Shown: piece by piece, positions 21,884 to 31,849 of the stretch
Position numbering within the stretch: position 1 is the first letter of the stretch
How the letters are laid out: every line of letters begins with the position of its first letter
Position numbers and translations under genes: made by a program
Notes under the pieces: model-generated
Told to the model about the DNA's origin: nothing
Database searches by the model: none
What the model saw: only the letters and a program-made list of their open reading frames with translations
DNA from: Sciurus carolinensis
Lineage: Eukaryota > Chordata > Mammalia > Rodentia > Sciuridae
Length of the DNA stretch: 64,000 nucleotides
Assembly: GCF_902686445.1 (NCBI RefSeq)
Contig: NC_062218.1
Coordinates: 11,259,015 to 11,323,014, forward strand
Reading direction: 5' to 3'

Positions 21884-21895
21884 AAAAAAGGGGGA
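21884..21895 (+). promoter_or_regulatory. Polypurine tract of the betaretroviral provirus
   Basis: AAAAAAGGGGGA lies two bases before the TG of the 3' LTR, the standard site and composition of the plus-strand primer. Confidence 0.92.
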
Positions 21896-21897
21896 TG

Positions 21898-22347
21898 TGT
21901 TGGGACTAATGACACTTTAACTAACTCAGGCTGACTCCTTACTCCCTGGCAAGTGAGCAAGATCAAGACTCAAAGGCGGTTTCAAATGTTCATGACGATA
22001 AACTGGACCACTGTCAGGGATTGGTTAACAACAGTTCCGCGAACGTGATCAGCTCGTGCTTGCCATATAGTCCAATGGGACTCTCGCCTGCATGAACTCC
22101 CCTGCCTTACCGACCTTTAAGCTGATTGGTTCCCGCCTAGCCCCCACCCTACATAAAAGCTGTGTGACTTCCTCAATAAATGAGTTCCTGCTGTGATGGG
22201 TCTCCCTGACGCGTCTGATTGTCCTCTGCCTGGAGGGCTGGGAGCAGGCGGTCAGTCGGCCTTACCTATCCTGATCTGACCTTGTTGGGGAGTGTCCCCT
22301 TCCCTTGTCGCTGGTCGAGAAGGGCAAGGGGGCTTAAGACCCCGACA
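21898..22347 (+). mobile_element. 3' LTR of the betaretroviral provirus
   Basis: Same ends as the 5' LTR (TGTTGGG ... CCCCGACA). AATAAA is at 22175-22180, and the TATA-like CATAAAAG is preserved near 22152. Most of the 13 differences from the 5' copy are transitions, several at CpG sites, as expected for neutral decay after insertion. Confidence 0.95.
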
Positions 22348-22353
22348 GTGCAG
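22348..22353. repeat. Right target-site duplication GTGCAG
   Basis: Exact repeat of 17496-17501, confirming that the provirus is an unrearranged single insertion. Older class I sequence resumes at 22354. Confidence 0.93.
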
Positions 22354-23023
22354 TGATTGGCTTTTCACCCTCCAGGGGTCTCATCAATCTCCCTGATCAG
22401 GAGGTTGTGTGGCCCAGAGTTGCAAAGCTCCTTAGAGAAGTTCTCTTGTTCCCTGGATTCAGGCTAACTCTCAGACAAGAGCCAAATATTGGCTTTTCTT
22501 CGCCTCTGGATTTCATCTCAATTTCTAAGTTTCATCTTAAACATCCAGCAAGCTAGTCTCACCAGTCATAAAGTAAGAGTACTGGGTTTTAATTTCAATG
22601 TACATGATTTCACAATTATTCACCCCCTTTTATCTATTTGAGGTCTACATTATCTGTCCTATAGGTGATGGCTTACTATTTCAAGTTAATTTATGCTGTT
22701 TGCTCTTGAAGCAGTACTTTTACAAAAAATTAATCAGGCAACAATTATAGAGTGTACATTGAAAATACAAAATGGAATCACCAGCAGAAAACCATTCAGT
22801 TTGTGCAATAGCTATCTTGAATTTTGACAGAGTTATACATTATATCCCCTGTTGGAGATCACAGTAATCTTTACAACAAACATCAAACCTTTGAACACAA
22901 CTTTAAATGTATTAAAGTCTGGCTTACTTTGGAGTCATTCTAACATGCAGCAGGGTATAAGGCAGAGCCTTATCTCAGGTAAGGCAGAGCTCTTCACAAA
23001 TCTTAGGTAATATTTTCTAATTC
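22354..23023 (-). mobile_element. Probable continuation of the class I provirus, decayed
   Basis: If the betaretroviral insertion is removed, 17495 joins 22354 without a gap, so this stretch belongs to the pre-insertion sequence, presumably env or sequence upstream of it on the minus strand. No retroviral motif is readable and the last 450 bp are AT-rich. It ends where an L1 starts. Confidence 0.4.
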
Positions 23024-23132
23024 TGAACCCTTAGTCACACTAACAAAGAGATGGAGAGAGAAAACTCAAATTACTAAATCTCATGATGAAAAAGGAAATA
23101 TCAAAACAGACACCACTGAGATACAGAACATA

Positions 23133-24058
23133 ATGAGAATCTACTCTGAAAATCTGTATTCCAACAAAATAGAAACTACCGAAGACACTGACAAATTTCT
23201 AGAGACATATGCTCCTCCCAAACTGAACCAGGAGGACATACACAATTTAAACAGATCAATATCAAGCAATGAAATAAAGAAGTCATTAAAAATCTACCAT
23301 CCAAGAACAGCCCAGGACCAGACAGATTCTCAGCTGAGGTCTACAAGACCTTCAAAGAAGAACTCATTCCAATACTTCTCAAAGTATTCCAGGAAATAGA
23401 AAAGGAGGGTACCCTATCAAACTCATTCTATGAAGCAAATATCACCCTCATACCCAAACCAGGAAAAGACACATCAAGGAAAGAAAATATTAGACCAATA
23501 TCCTTGATGAATATAGATGCAAAGATCCTTAACAAAATATTGGGAAACCGTATTCAAAAACATATTAAGAAAATCGTGTACCACAATCAAGTGGGGTTCA
23601 TCCCTGGAATGCAAGGATGGTTTAACATCCGTAAATCAATAAATGTAATCCTTCATGTCAATAGACTTAAGGATAAGAATCATATGGTTATATCAATTGA
23701 CGCAGAAAAAGCGTTCGACAAAATACAACACCCCTTCATGCTCAAAACACTAGAAAAAATAGGGATAGTAGAAACATACCTGAACATTGTAAAGGTTATT
23801 TATGCTAAGCCCATGGCCAACATCATTCTTAATGGAGAAAAACTGAAAGCATTCCCTGTAAAAACAGGAACAAGACAGGGATGTCCTCTTTCACCACTTC
23901 TATTCAACATTGTCCTCGAAACTCTAGCCAGAGCAATTAGGCAGACCAAAGAAATTAAAGGGATACGAATAGGAAAAGAGGAACTTAAGCTGTCACTATT
24001 TGTGGATGACATGATTCTATATTTAGAGGATTCAAAAACCTCTTCAGAAAACTTCTAG
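23133..24058 (+). pseudogene. LINE-1 ORF2, reverse transcriptase part, frameshifted
   Basis: The first open part (23133-23399) covers the segment before RT. The second (23504-24058, 184 codons) covers the RT core with [49 protein letters not shown] and the catalytic block [11 protein letters not shown], in which Val takes the place of the usual Ala of the L1 FADD motif. TAG at 24056-24058 ends it. The two parts are in different frames (the intervening DNA still encodes L1-like sequence), so no RT protein is made. Confidence 0.92.
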
Positions 24059-24435
24059 ACCTCATCAATGAGTTCAGCAAAATAGCAGGCTTAAAATCAA
24101 CATGCATAAATCTAAAGCATTTTTATACACAAGCAACAAAACATCTGAAAGGGAAATGAGGACAACAACTCCATTTGCAATAGCTTCAAAAAAAAAAAAT
24201 AAAATATTTGGGAATCAATCTAACCAAAGAGGTAAAAGATCTCTATAATGAAAACTACAAAACATTGAAGAAAGAAATTAAGAAAGACCTTAGAAAATGG
24301 AAAGATCTCCCATGTTCTTGAATAGGCAGAATTAATATTGTCAAAATGACCATACTACCAAAAGTGCTATACAGATTCAACGCAATTCCAATTAAAATTC
24401 CAATGATGTAACTCACAGAAATAGAGCAAGCAATC

Positions 24436-25707
24436 ATGAAATTCATCTGGAAGAATAAGAAACCCAGAATACCTAAAGCAATCCTTAGCAGGAAGAATGA
24501 AACAGGGGGTATCGCAATACCAGAACTTCAACTATACTACAAAGCAATAGTAACAAAAACAGCATGGTATTGGCACCAAAATAGACAGGTAGATCAATGG
24601 TACAGAATAGAGGACATGGACACAAACCGAAATAAATACAATTTTCTCATAATAGACAAAGGTGCCAAAAATATGCAATGGAGAAAAGATAGCCTCTTCA
24701 ACAAATGGTGCTGGGAAAACTGGAAATCCATATGCAACAGAATGAAACTAAACCCCTATCTCTCACCCTGCACAAAAATCAACTCACAATGGATCAAAGA
24801 CCTTGAAATCAGACCAGAGACCGTGCATCTTATAGAAGAAAAAGTAGGTCCAAAACTTCACCTTGTTGGCTTAGGATCAGACTTCCTTAACAGGACTCCC
24901 ATAGCACAAGAAATAAAAGCAAGAATCAATAACTGGGATAGATTCAAACTAAATAGCTTTCTCTCAGCAAAGGAAACTATCAGCAATGCGAAGGGAGAGC
25001 CTACAGTGTGGGAGAATATCTTTGCCACTCATACTTCAGATAGAGCACTAATTTCCAGAATATATAAAGAATTCAAAAAACTCTACACAAAGAATACAAA
25101 TAACCCAATCAACAAATGGGCTAAGCATATGTACAGACACTTCACAGAAGAAGATCTACAAGCAATCAACAAACATATGAAAAAATGTTCACCATCTTTA
25201 GTAATAAGAGAAATGCAAATCAAAACTACACTAAGATTCCATCTCACCCCAATTAGAATGGTGATTATCAAGAATACAAACAACAATAGGAGTTGGAGAG
25301 GATGTGGGGAAAAAGGTACACTCATACATTGCTGGTGGGGCTGCAAATTAGTGCAGCCACTCTGGAAAGCAGTGTGGAGATTCCTTAGAAAACTTGGAAT
25401 GGACCCTCCATTTGACCCAGCTATCCCACTCATTGGCCTATACCCAAAGGACTTAAAATCAGCATACCAGAGAGATATGGCCACATCAATGTTCATAGCT
25501 GCTCAATTCACAATAGCCAGACTGTGGAACCAACCTAGATGTCCTTCAGTTGATGAATGGATAAAGAGACTGTGGTATATATATACAATGGAATATTACT
25601 CAGCTATAAAGAAAAATAAAATTATGGCATTTGCAGGCAAATGGATGAAATTGGAGAATACCATGTTAAGTGAGATAAGACAATCTCAAAATCCAAAAGG
25701 CGAATGA
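24436..25707 (+). pseudogene. LINE-1 ORF2 C-terminal domain, 423 codons open
   Basis: This frame runs to the natural end of ORF2. It includes the Cys-rich segment near residues 294-302 (HCWWGCKLVQPLW) and the conserved WYIYTMEYYSAIKKNK block near the end. The Met used as start is internal to ORF2 and not a true initiation site. Such a long open remainder indicates recent insertion. The antisense frame 25083-25496 is a shadow. Confidence 0.93.
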
Positions 25708-25888
25708 TCTCACTGATAAGCAGATGATGACACATAATGGGGGGTGGGAGGGGGGCAAGAATGGAGGAAGGAGGGACTGTATAGAGGGAAAAGAGAGGTG
25801 GGAGGGGTGGGGGGAAGGAAAAAATAATGGAACAAATCAAACATCATTACTCTATGTAAATGTATGATTATGCAAAAAAAAAAAAAAG

Positions 25889-26279
25889 AAAGTCCACTGT
25901 CCAACGTTACTGCAAGGTGGGCAGGAACATGACAAGGGAGCTGAGGAAACACTGGTTATCTAGGAAAAGAATTCCTTCCTGCCTAAGAGCTGTGTGCCTG
26001 AGCTCAATGTCAGAGCTGATAGAACTCCTGCACAGAGCCTCCCCAGGGAGGGTACTGCCACAGCAGTTAGGCATCTTGTGCTCCTGCACAGGAACACTCC
26101 AAGGCGCAAGGCATGCCACAGCCATGAGGTCATCAGAGAACCCAATCTCAGTCACTGTTGTTCCATATTTTGCTATTGCACATCACACTCTTTTTTAAAT
26201 GTCATTTTAAGAAGTTTATAAAGAATAACACTTAACAGACACAATGTCAAGAGTAAATTAGTGTATTTAAAGGAATCCT
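25889..26279. other. Unassigned sequence between two L1s
   Basis: About 390 bp of balanced composition. The minus frame 25907-26155 (82 codons) has no features I recognise. It may be host DNA or a part of the class I provirus. Confidence 0.4.
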
Positions 26280-26605
26280 TGTCATTTTTTTTTTGTTGTT
26301 AGAATAATATTGGGTGACTTTAATACCCCTTGACCACTAACATCATCCAGACTCCCCCCCAAAAAAACAACAAAGAAACATCAGAGTTAGTTTACACTAT
26401 AGATCAAATGAACTTAGCAGGCATTTATACATTATTTCACCCAACAACTTCATCAACATATAGGACCATTTCCAAAATATATCACTTGTTATGCCATAAG
26501 ACATCTTAAAAACTATTTTTTAAAATTGAAACTCTTACATGATATTGGCTCACAATGGAATGAAACTGGAAATCAACAGTCACAGAAACTGCAAAAATTA
26601 TGTAA
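26280..26605 (+). mobile_element. Old LINE-1 ORF2 fragment (endonuclease region)
   Basis: The pieces TATTGGGTGACTTTAATACC and TAGACATCT-like and ATTTCCAAAATATATCAC-like segments follow the order of the L1 endonuclease domain. No open frame remains. It is more diverged than the flanking L1 copies. Confidence 0.65.
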
Positions 26606-26609
26606 GTAT

Positions 26610-26745
26610 GGGACTGGGTTTGTGACTCAGTGTTAGAGCACTCAGCCCAGCATATGTGAGGCACTTGGTTTGATCCTCAGCACCACATAAAATAAATAAA
26701 TAAAATAAAGGTATTGTGTCCATCTGTAATTTTTTTAAAGTATTT
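26610..26745 (+). mobile_element. ID-type SINE, sense
   Basis: The tRNA-like core (GGACTGGGTTTGTGACTCAG, TTAGAGCACT, CTTGGTTTGATCCTCAGCAC) is followed by CACATAAAATAAATAAATAA and TATTGTGTCCATCTGTAA. It is full length apart from a few mutations and is diagnostic for the host group. Confidence 0.92.
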
Positions 26746-26761
26746 TTTTCTGATAATTTTT

Positions 26762-28460
26762 ATTATAATTTTTTTAAAATTTCTTTTATTGTAAACAAGT
26801 GGGATACATGTTGTTTCTGTTTGTACATGGAGTAACAGCACACCATTTGCATATTCATACATTTACCTAGAATAATGATGTTTGATTCATTTCATTATTT
26901 TTTTCCTTCCCCCCCACCCCACCTCTCTTTTCCCTCTATACAGTCCCTCCTTCCTCCATTCTTGCCCCCCTCCCACCCCCCATTATGTGTCATCATCTGC
27001 TTATCAGTGAGATCATTCGCCTTTTGGATTTTGAGATTGTCTTATCTCACTTAACATGGTATTCTCCAATTTCATCCATTTGCCTGCAAATGCCATAATT
27101 TTATTTTTCTTTATAGCTGAGTAATATTCCATTGTATATATATACCACAGTCTCTTTATCCATTCATCAACTGAAGGACATCTAGGTTGGTTCCACAGTC
27201 TGGCTATTGTGAATTGAGCAGCTATGAACATTGATGTGGCCATATCTCTCTGGTATGCTGATTTTAAGTCCTTTGGGTATAGGCCAATGAGTGGGATAGC
27301 TGGGTCAAATGGAGGGTCCATTCCAAGTTTTCTAAGGAATCTCCACACTGCTTTCCAGAGTGGCTGCACTAATTTGCAGCCCCACCAGCAATGTATGAGT
27401 GTACCTTTTTCCCCACATCCTCTCCAACTCCTATTGTTGTTTGTATTCTTGATAATCACCATTCTAATTGGGGTGAGATGGAATCTTAGTGTAGTTTTGA
27501 TTTGCATTTCTCTTATTACTAAAGATGGTGAACATTTTTCATGTTTGTTGATTGCTTGTAGATCTTCTTCTGTGAAGTGTCTGTACATATGCTTAACACA
27601 TTTGTTGATTGGGTTATTTGTATTCTTTGTGTAGAGTTTTTTGAATTCTCTATATATTCTGGAAATTAGTGCTCTATCTGAAGTATGAGTGGCAAAGATA
27701 TTCTCCCACTCTGTAGGCTCTCTCTTCGCATTGCTGATAGTTTCCTTTGCTGAGAGAAAGCTATTTAGTTTGAATCTATCCCAGTTATTGATTCTTGCTT
27801 TTATTTCTTGTGCTATGGGAGTCCTGTTAAGGAAGTCTGATCCTAAGCCAACAAGGTGAAGTTTTGGACCTACTTTTTCTTCTATAAGATGCAGGGTCTC
27901 TGGTCTGATTTCAAGGTCCTTGATCCATTGTGAGTTGATTTTTGTGCAGGGTGAGAGATAGGGGTTTAGTTTCATTCTGTTGCATATGGATTTCCAGTTT
28001 TCCCAGCACCATTTGTTGAAGAGGCTATCTTTTCTCCATTGCATATTTTTGGCACCTTTGTCTATTATGAGAAAATTGTATTTATTTCGGTTTGTGTCCA
28101 TGTCCTCTATTCTGTACCATTGATCTACCTGTCTATTTTGGTGCCAATACCATGCTGTTTTTGTTACTATTGCTTTGTAGTATAGTTGAAGTTCTGGTAT
28201 TGCGATACCCCCTGTTTCATTCTTCCTGCTAAGGATTGATTTAGCTATTCTGAGTTTCTTATTCTTCCAGATGAATTTCATGATTGCTTGCTCTATTTCT
28301 GTGAGTTACGTCATTGGAATTTTAATTGGAATTGCATTGAATCTGTATAGCACTTTTGGTAGTATGGTCATTTTGACAATATTAATTCTGCCTATTCAAG
28401 AACATGGGAGATCTTTCCATCTTCTAAGGTCTTCCTTAATTTCTTTCTTCAATGTTTTGG
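26762..28460 (-). mobile_element. Young LINE-1, 5' truncated, antisense (1.7 kb)
   Basis: The minus strand carries the last third of ORF2 and a 3' UTR about 110 bp longer than the sense copy: it continues through TTTACAATAAAAGAAATTTT before an A-rich end. The 5' truncation is sharp at 28460, where class I proviral sequence begins. No target duplication could be matched, since the other flank (26280-26745) is not proviral AT-rich DNA. A rearrangement after insertion is possible. Confidence 0.93.
27013..28281 (-). pseudogene. LINE-1 ORF2 C-terminal domain, 422 codons open
   Basis: It differs from the frame at 24436-25707 by about ten residues, including loss of one codon near residue 250 (NKHEKCSP here, NKHMKKCSP there). 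The Cys-rich block and the C-terminus (SQNPKGE) are kept. The true ORF2 start is not present. The plus frame 27224-27634 is a shadow. Confidence 0.93.
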
Positions 28461-28739
28461 AATCCTTATCATTTTAACATATAGATTAAACTTTGGTTTA
28501 TATTAGAACATTAGTATTTGACCTTAGGAAAAACCTTAAAGAGCTATAACTGATTGTCTCACGTACACAAAACCAACTTAGTTATATGCAAACTTGTTGA
28601 AATTTGCCCTTTACTTACACAGAGACTTTCTTACCCAGAAACATTTTCTTTTCCCTTCTACTGAATATATTCCCATACTTAGAACCTTCTGTTTCTTTCC
28701 TATCTGGTGACCTCTTTGTGGTAAAAAATCCATGCTCCT
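28461..28739 (-). mobile_element. AT-rich block of the class I provirus, second part
   Basis: It aligns by eye with the plus strand of about 20120-20415 of the betaretroviral provirus, including TGCATATAACTAAGTTGGTT and CCAAAGTTTAATCTATATG. Non-coding, and cut at 28460 by an L1. Confidence 0.75.
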
Positions 28740-29420
28740 TCAAATAGCTGATTTTGAGTGAGCAATCAAGAAGGCATATTTGGAATCTGTATAGATTTTA
28801 ACCTGCTTACCTTTGGATAGAATTAGAACCCTGATCAGAGCAAAGAGTTTGGCCTTTGGGAAATTTTCCCTTGGAAGGCAATTGGCTTCCAGAACTGAGG
28901 TGGTGGAGACCACTGTGTAGCGGCTCTACAGCGTCCATCTGTACCCAGCACAGAACTGCCATCTACAAAGATGGTTAGGTCAGGTGAGGGAGTGGGTAAT
29001 CGAAGAGGTCTTCATGAGGTGAATGTAGGGCCTCCGGCACCTGTGGACAAGAATGACTGACAGTTGAGGGAGGAGGGGACAGAGGGAGAAATATAACAGG
29101 GTTGAGAAGAAGAAGAACAGAGAGTAATGGTGGGGTTTTCTATTAAAAGGAGATGAAATTCTTGATTCCACGATGGGCTCAGGAGTGGAAGGGATTTATA
29201 GCTTAAGAGGTCCTGCAGTTGATGGGTTGAAAACACAGTTATTGGTTGGAATAGGGTGAGTTTTAGGGCTTCCTTAGTTAATTCAGCTGCTACAGTCAGT
29301 GCTTACAGACATGGTAGCCACCCACAAACAGTAGAATCAAGTCACCTGGGGAGATATGCCATCAGTCTGTAGGAAGGTCCAGTTGGTTGCACAAGGAGGC
29401 CAGTGACAAAACCCCGTAAA
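28740..29420 (-). pseudogene. Class I pol remnant: RT connection and RNase H
   Basis: The minus strand encodes DLTIFVDGSSVLGTDG (28935-28981), the first catalytic-Asp block of a gammaretroviral RNase H. About 110 bp further on comes VKIYTDSKYAF-like sequence (28772-28807, one frameshift), the second catalytic block. Upstream, 29012-29236 holds an RT-connection-like stretch ending in NPTITLCSSS. Several stops and shifts break it. RT catalytic core, integrase and protease are not seen. AT-rich blocks flank it on both sides. Confidence 0.78.
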
Positions 29421-29934
29421 TTAATTAGATATTTCCAAGAAACACATTTGAGTAATCCCACAAATGTGAAATCCTTATTTTACTGTAAAAAACAAGATAT
29501 AAGATAGGTATATTGAACAGTATTTGTGGTCTCTTTTTTGTTGGAGACAAGTTCTAGAAACAAATGATTAATATCAATTAATATTTTTAAACTTGGCCAC
29601 CTGGAGACTTGTGAGGTAAGTCATGATATCATGTACACAGTTTTTGGACACACAATAGACAACACAATCCACACAACACCAAACAAAGGCCTTGTAGTTT
29701 TTATATTATAATAAAGGTCTTGTAGATTTCCATTGTAATGTAACAGATACTCAAAAACTCAAGTTCAATAAAAACAGGACTGATCAAAACATCAATGCCA
29801 AAACATCAATGTTATGAGCTCAAAAAATATAGAATTTAAGAAAAAAAGCAAAACAAGAGTCCTGGAAAAATGATATGGCCATTATTACTTTGTTGGAGTT
29901 CTGGTAAAAGGCTCTTTTTTTTTTTTCCACCTGT
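29421..29934 (-). mobile_element. AT-rich block of the class I provirus, first part
   Basis: It aligns with the plus strand of about 19300-19900 of the betaretroviral provirus (CATTTTTCCAGGACTCTTGT, ATCTGTTACATT, GGGATTACTCAAATGTGTTT). It follows directly after the truncated gag. No coding content. Confidence 0.75.
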
Positions 29935-30689
29935 GGGGAGAGTCATGTCCATTAGGTGGACTTGGTCAGTAAGATCTTGTGGTGCCTGTTGGATGCAGGA
30001 TTGTTAGTGTGGGGTGAGAGCAGAAGAAAGACATGCTAAGTGAGATCATAAGTCTGGGAAAGACACCTAAATCCCTTAAGGTAAGTAGAGGAGTTAGCAG
30101 AGAAAGACCCTAAACATTTCTCAATCTGGGAAAGATCCTGCAGTGAGAATGGAACTTGGATTGACACAAGACCCTCCGCACCAGCCAACTCTGGAGGAGA
30201 AAGAAGCTCTGGGTTAGGCAGCAGGAAGGTCTGATGCGATTCTGTGCCAGCACTAACAGGGGAGGAGGGAACAGACTGGGTGGAGGGACGTTCTGGAGGA
30301 GAAGGAGGAGGGGAGGTGGGAGGGCTCTGAGGAGGAAGAGGTGGTGCACCCACAGGAGGAGGGGCGGGTGTGCAGGAGGAGGGCAGGAAGAGGAGGGGAA
30401 TTCTGGCCAGAGCACCGAGGGGGGCGAGGTTTGGGACAGTAGGAGAGGAGAACTTGGGCGGTGGAACAGGTAGAAGAAGAGGCAGGCAAGTGCCAATTTC
30501 CAAGCTTGCAAATGGTCACGAGTGCCCTTTGGTGGCCGTCTTGAGATCTGAAACATACTGAGGCCAGGTCACGGTGGAATAAAAACTAGCCATTTCCCAT
30601 AAGTCTTGGGGGAGTCCCAGTTTAGTAAAATTACCCTAGAGACAGCCCAAAGGAGTTTTGGGGTCCAATGAGCTATCGGTATTTCCCAT
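29935..30689 (-). pseudogene. Class I (gammaretrovirus-like) gag, truncated
   Basis: Start ATG at 30689 (minus) gives MGNTDSS, a good N-myristoylation signal. A decayed matrix domain follows (LGCL, LGLPQDLWEMASFYSTVTW), with an in-frame TAG and a frameshift. The longest open part (30036-30503) is proline-rich, as in the p12 region, and leads into the capsid N-terminus (VPFSLQDLSQIEKCLGSFSA, then TYDLT). Gag stops being recognisable about 100 bp later, where AT-rich sequence begins. Most of capsid and all of nucleocapsid are gone. Overlapping frames 30110-30556, 30234-30473 and 30253-30519 are shadows. Confidence 0.85.
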
Positions 30690-31084
30690 GAGCTGTCCAA
30701 CTTTACCCAGATGGATGTACAGAAGCAGAAAAAGGCGTCCCAATTTCAGCACGTGCATACCGGAAAAACAGCGGGCAGGCTAAAGGTCAAAATGCCTTTC
30801 AACTTTCAGAGTCTGGAACGGAATGAATGGGGGTCTAACTGGAGGCCGGGATGTCTCCGCAGCGACCAGAGCCCAAATGGAGTGGGCAGGGGGTCTATGG
30901 CACACTCAAGGGACAAGCCCTTGTGGATTGGAGGGTAAAGATTGGAACGGCCAATGGGAAAAACCCCAGGGAACTTACCCCGTCTGACGTCGGATAAAGG
31001 GAAACGGGATGGAGCAGAACGGAATCTCCTGGTTCTTCTGAGGAGGGTGTGGATCTCAACCCCAATGGGGGATGCCCGAAAACC

Positions 31085-31102
31085 CTCCTGGTCTTGGCAC
31101 CA
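31085..31102 (-). promoter_or_regulatory. Primer binding site of the class I provirus
   Basis: On the minus strand TGGTGCCAAGACCAGGAG starts two bases after the LTR. TGGTGCC fits a tRNA-Phe-type site as used by some class I ERVs, with about 14 of 18 positions matching. tRNA assignment is tentative. Confidence 0.6.
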
Positions 31103-31104
31103 AA

Positions 31105-31427
31105 TGTAAGCTCGGGTGCTCGGCTAGCGGCCAAATAAAATCCGGCAGAGAGCAGCCCAAGCAAGCTTTATTGGAATTTGGCTCTCGGGCGAAATTCCCA
31201 GCCCCCCGGGGTACAGGTCAGGTAGGGATCCGGAGATAATCTCACCGTGGCCCCCGGCTGCCCAGGGTCTTTATAGACCGGAATGGGCGGGGGTCCTGCT
31301 GAGTGACAGGTGGAGGTAAGGGTCAGTGGAGTTTTCCTGCCCGTTGATTGGTTGCTGTGTGGCACGCTGCCCTTTGCCTCAGTTGCTCTGCTCTCTGTCA
31401 TATAGTCGCCCAAATTCCGACCTAACA
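31105..31427 (-). mobile_element. 5' LTR of the class I provirus
   Basis: The minus strand starts TGTTAGGTCGGAATTTGGGC at 31427 and ends GAGCTTACA at 31105. It holds CCAATCAACGGG, TATAAAGACC and AATAAAGCTTGC in the usual order. At 323 bp it is compact, like class I LTRs. It aligns with 16090-16400. Confidence 0.93.
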
Positions 31428-31849
31428 AAGCTGTCATCTAAATCTATGTCCTGACTGCCCCTCCCATGCTCGTGAGTGATGAAAGATTGAAAAAATTTAT
31501 GGAAATAATATTCTCGACTTTCCTCTCAGTTTTGCTCTCACAGGTTTGTGTGTGTGTGTGTAGGGGCGCATGGCAGGGCTGCTGCAGGGAGTCCAGAAGT
31601 CCTTTCTGAAAGTGTCCTTTCTGAAACCTGAGGAAGGACAGGTTCACTGCACGACACCCACGTAAGTCAGGACTGGCACACTAGCAAGCGGCATGGCCGG
31701 TTTGCCCAGCTGGGGCTGTTTTAAGAGCCCTGGGTTTTATGACTATAGTGGTTTAAGTGGTGCAGTGCACCTCAGGTGTATATATAAATACAAATGCAAA
31801 GACATCTTTTCCACCCAAATCTTGCAAATACGATTTTATTAGGGAGTAG
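31428..31849. other. Host flank of the class I provirus, nothing recognised
   Basis: Contains a short (TG)n run at about 31546-31561. No gene or repeat family named. Confidence 0.4.

Larger units (their letters stand above)
17502..22347 (+). mobile_element. Betaretroviral (class II, type-D-like) provirus, internally deleted
   Basis: A complete insertion with paired LTRs (449 and 450 bp), a 6-bp duplication, PBS, splice donor, gag matrix region, AT-rich spacer, gamma-type Env TM remnant, CTE-like array and polypurine tract. At 4.8 kb it is about half the length of an infectious betaretrovirus, with no protease, RT or integrase visible. The LTRs differ by 13 substitutions and one 1-bp indel (about 2.9%), so it is clearly younger than the class I provirus it interrupts. 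A gamma-type TM combined with betaretroviral gag, Lys-type PBS and CTE is the known layout of type-D simian retroviruses. The AT-rich interior shared with the class I provirus is not. Probably non-autonomous. Confidence 0.92.
23024..25888 (+). mobile_element. Young LINE-1, 5' truncated, sense (2.9 kb)
   Basis: It starts inside ORF2 upstream of the RT domain and runs through RT, the C-terminal domain, a G-rich 3' UTR (25735-25820) and a 14-bp A-tail at about 25874. ORF1 and the endonuclease are missing. ORF2 is broken by frameshifts between 23399 and 23504 and between 24058 and 24436. It is nearly identical in its last 1.6 kb to the inverted copy at 26762-28460. No target duplication was found by eye. 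Confidence 0.95.
16090..31427 (-). mobile_element. Class I (gammaretrovirus-like) provirus, minus strand, interrupted
   Basis: Read on the minus strand the parts come in order: 5' LTR (31105-31427), PBS (31085-31102), leader, a broken gag starting at 30689, AT-rich spacer, pol connection/RNase H remnant (28740-29420), an L1-disrupted zone, env TM remnant (16560-16990), purine tract (16401-16415) and 3' LTR (16090-16400). The two LTRs differ at roughly 35-40 of about 305 aligned positions (near 12%) plus indels, so the insertion is old. Candidate flanks AAACC and AAGCT differ by two transitions and are only weak evidence for a 5-bp duplication. A betaretroviral provirus and L1s lie inside. No intact gene remains. 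Confidence 0.8.

Noticed and set aside
25083..25496. 137-codon minus frame, mirrored at 27224-27634
   Set aside because: Antisense shadow of L1 ORF2. It recurs because both L1 copies carry it.
24250..28460. Recent inverted segmental duplication covering both L1s
   Set aside because: The copies have different 5' truncation points and different 3' UTR ends, so they are independent insertions of related L1s.
30110..30556. Overlapping Pro/Leu- and Gly/Arg-rich frames on both strands
   Set aside because: Low-complexity shadows of the proline-rich part of class I gag.
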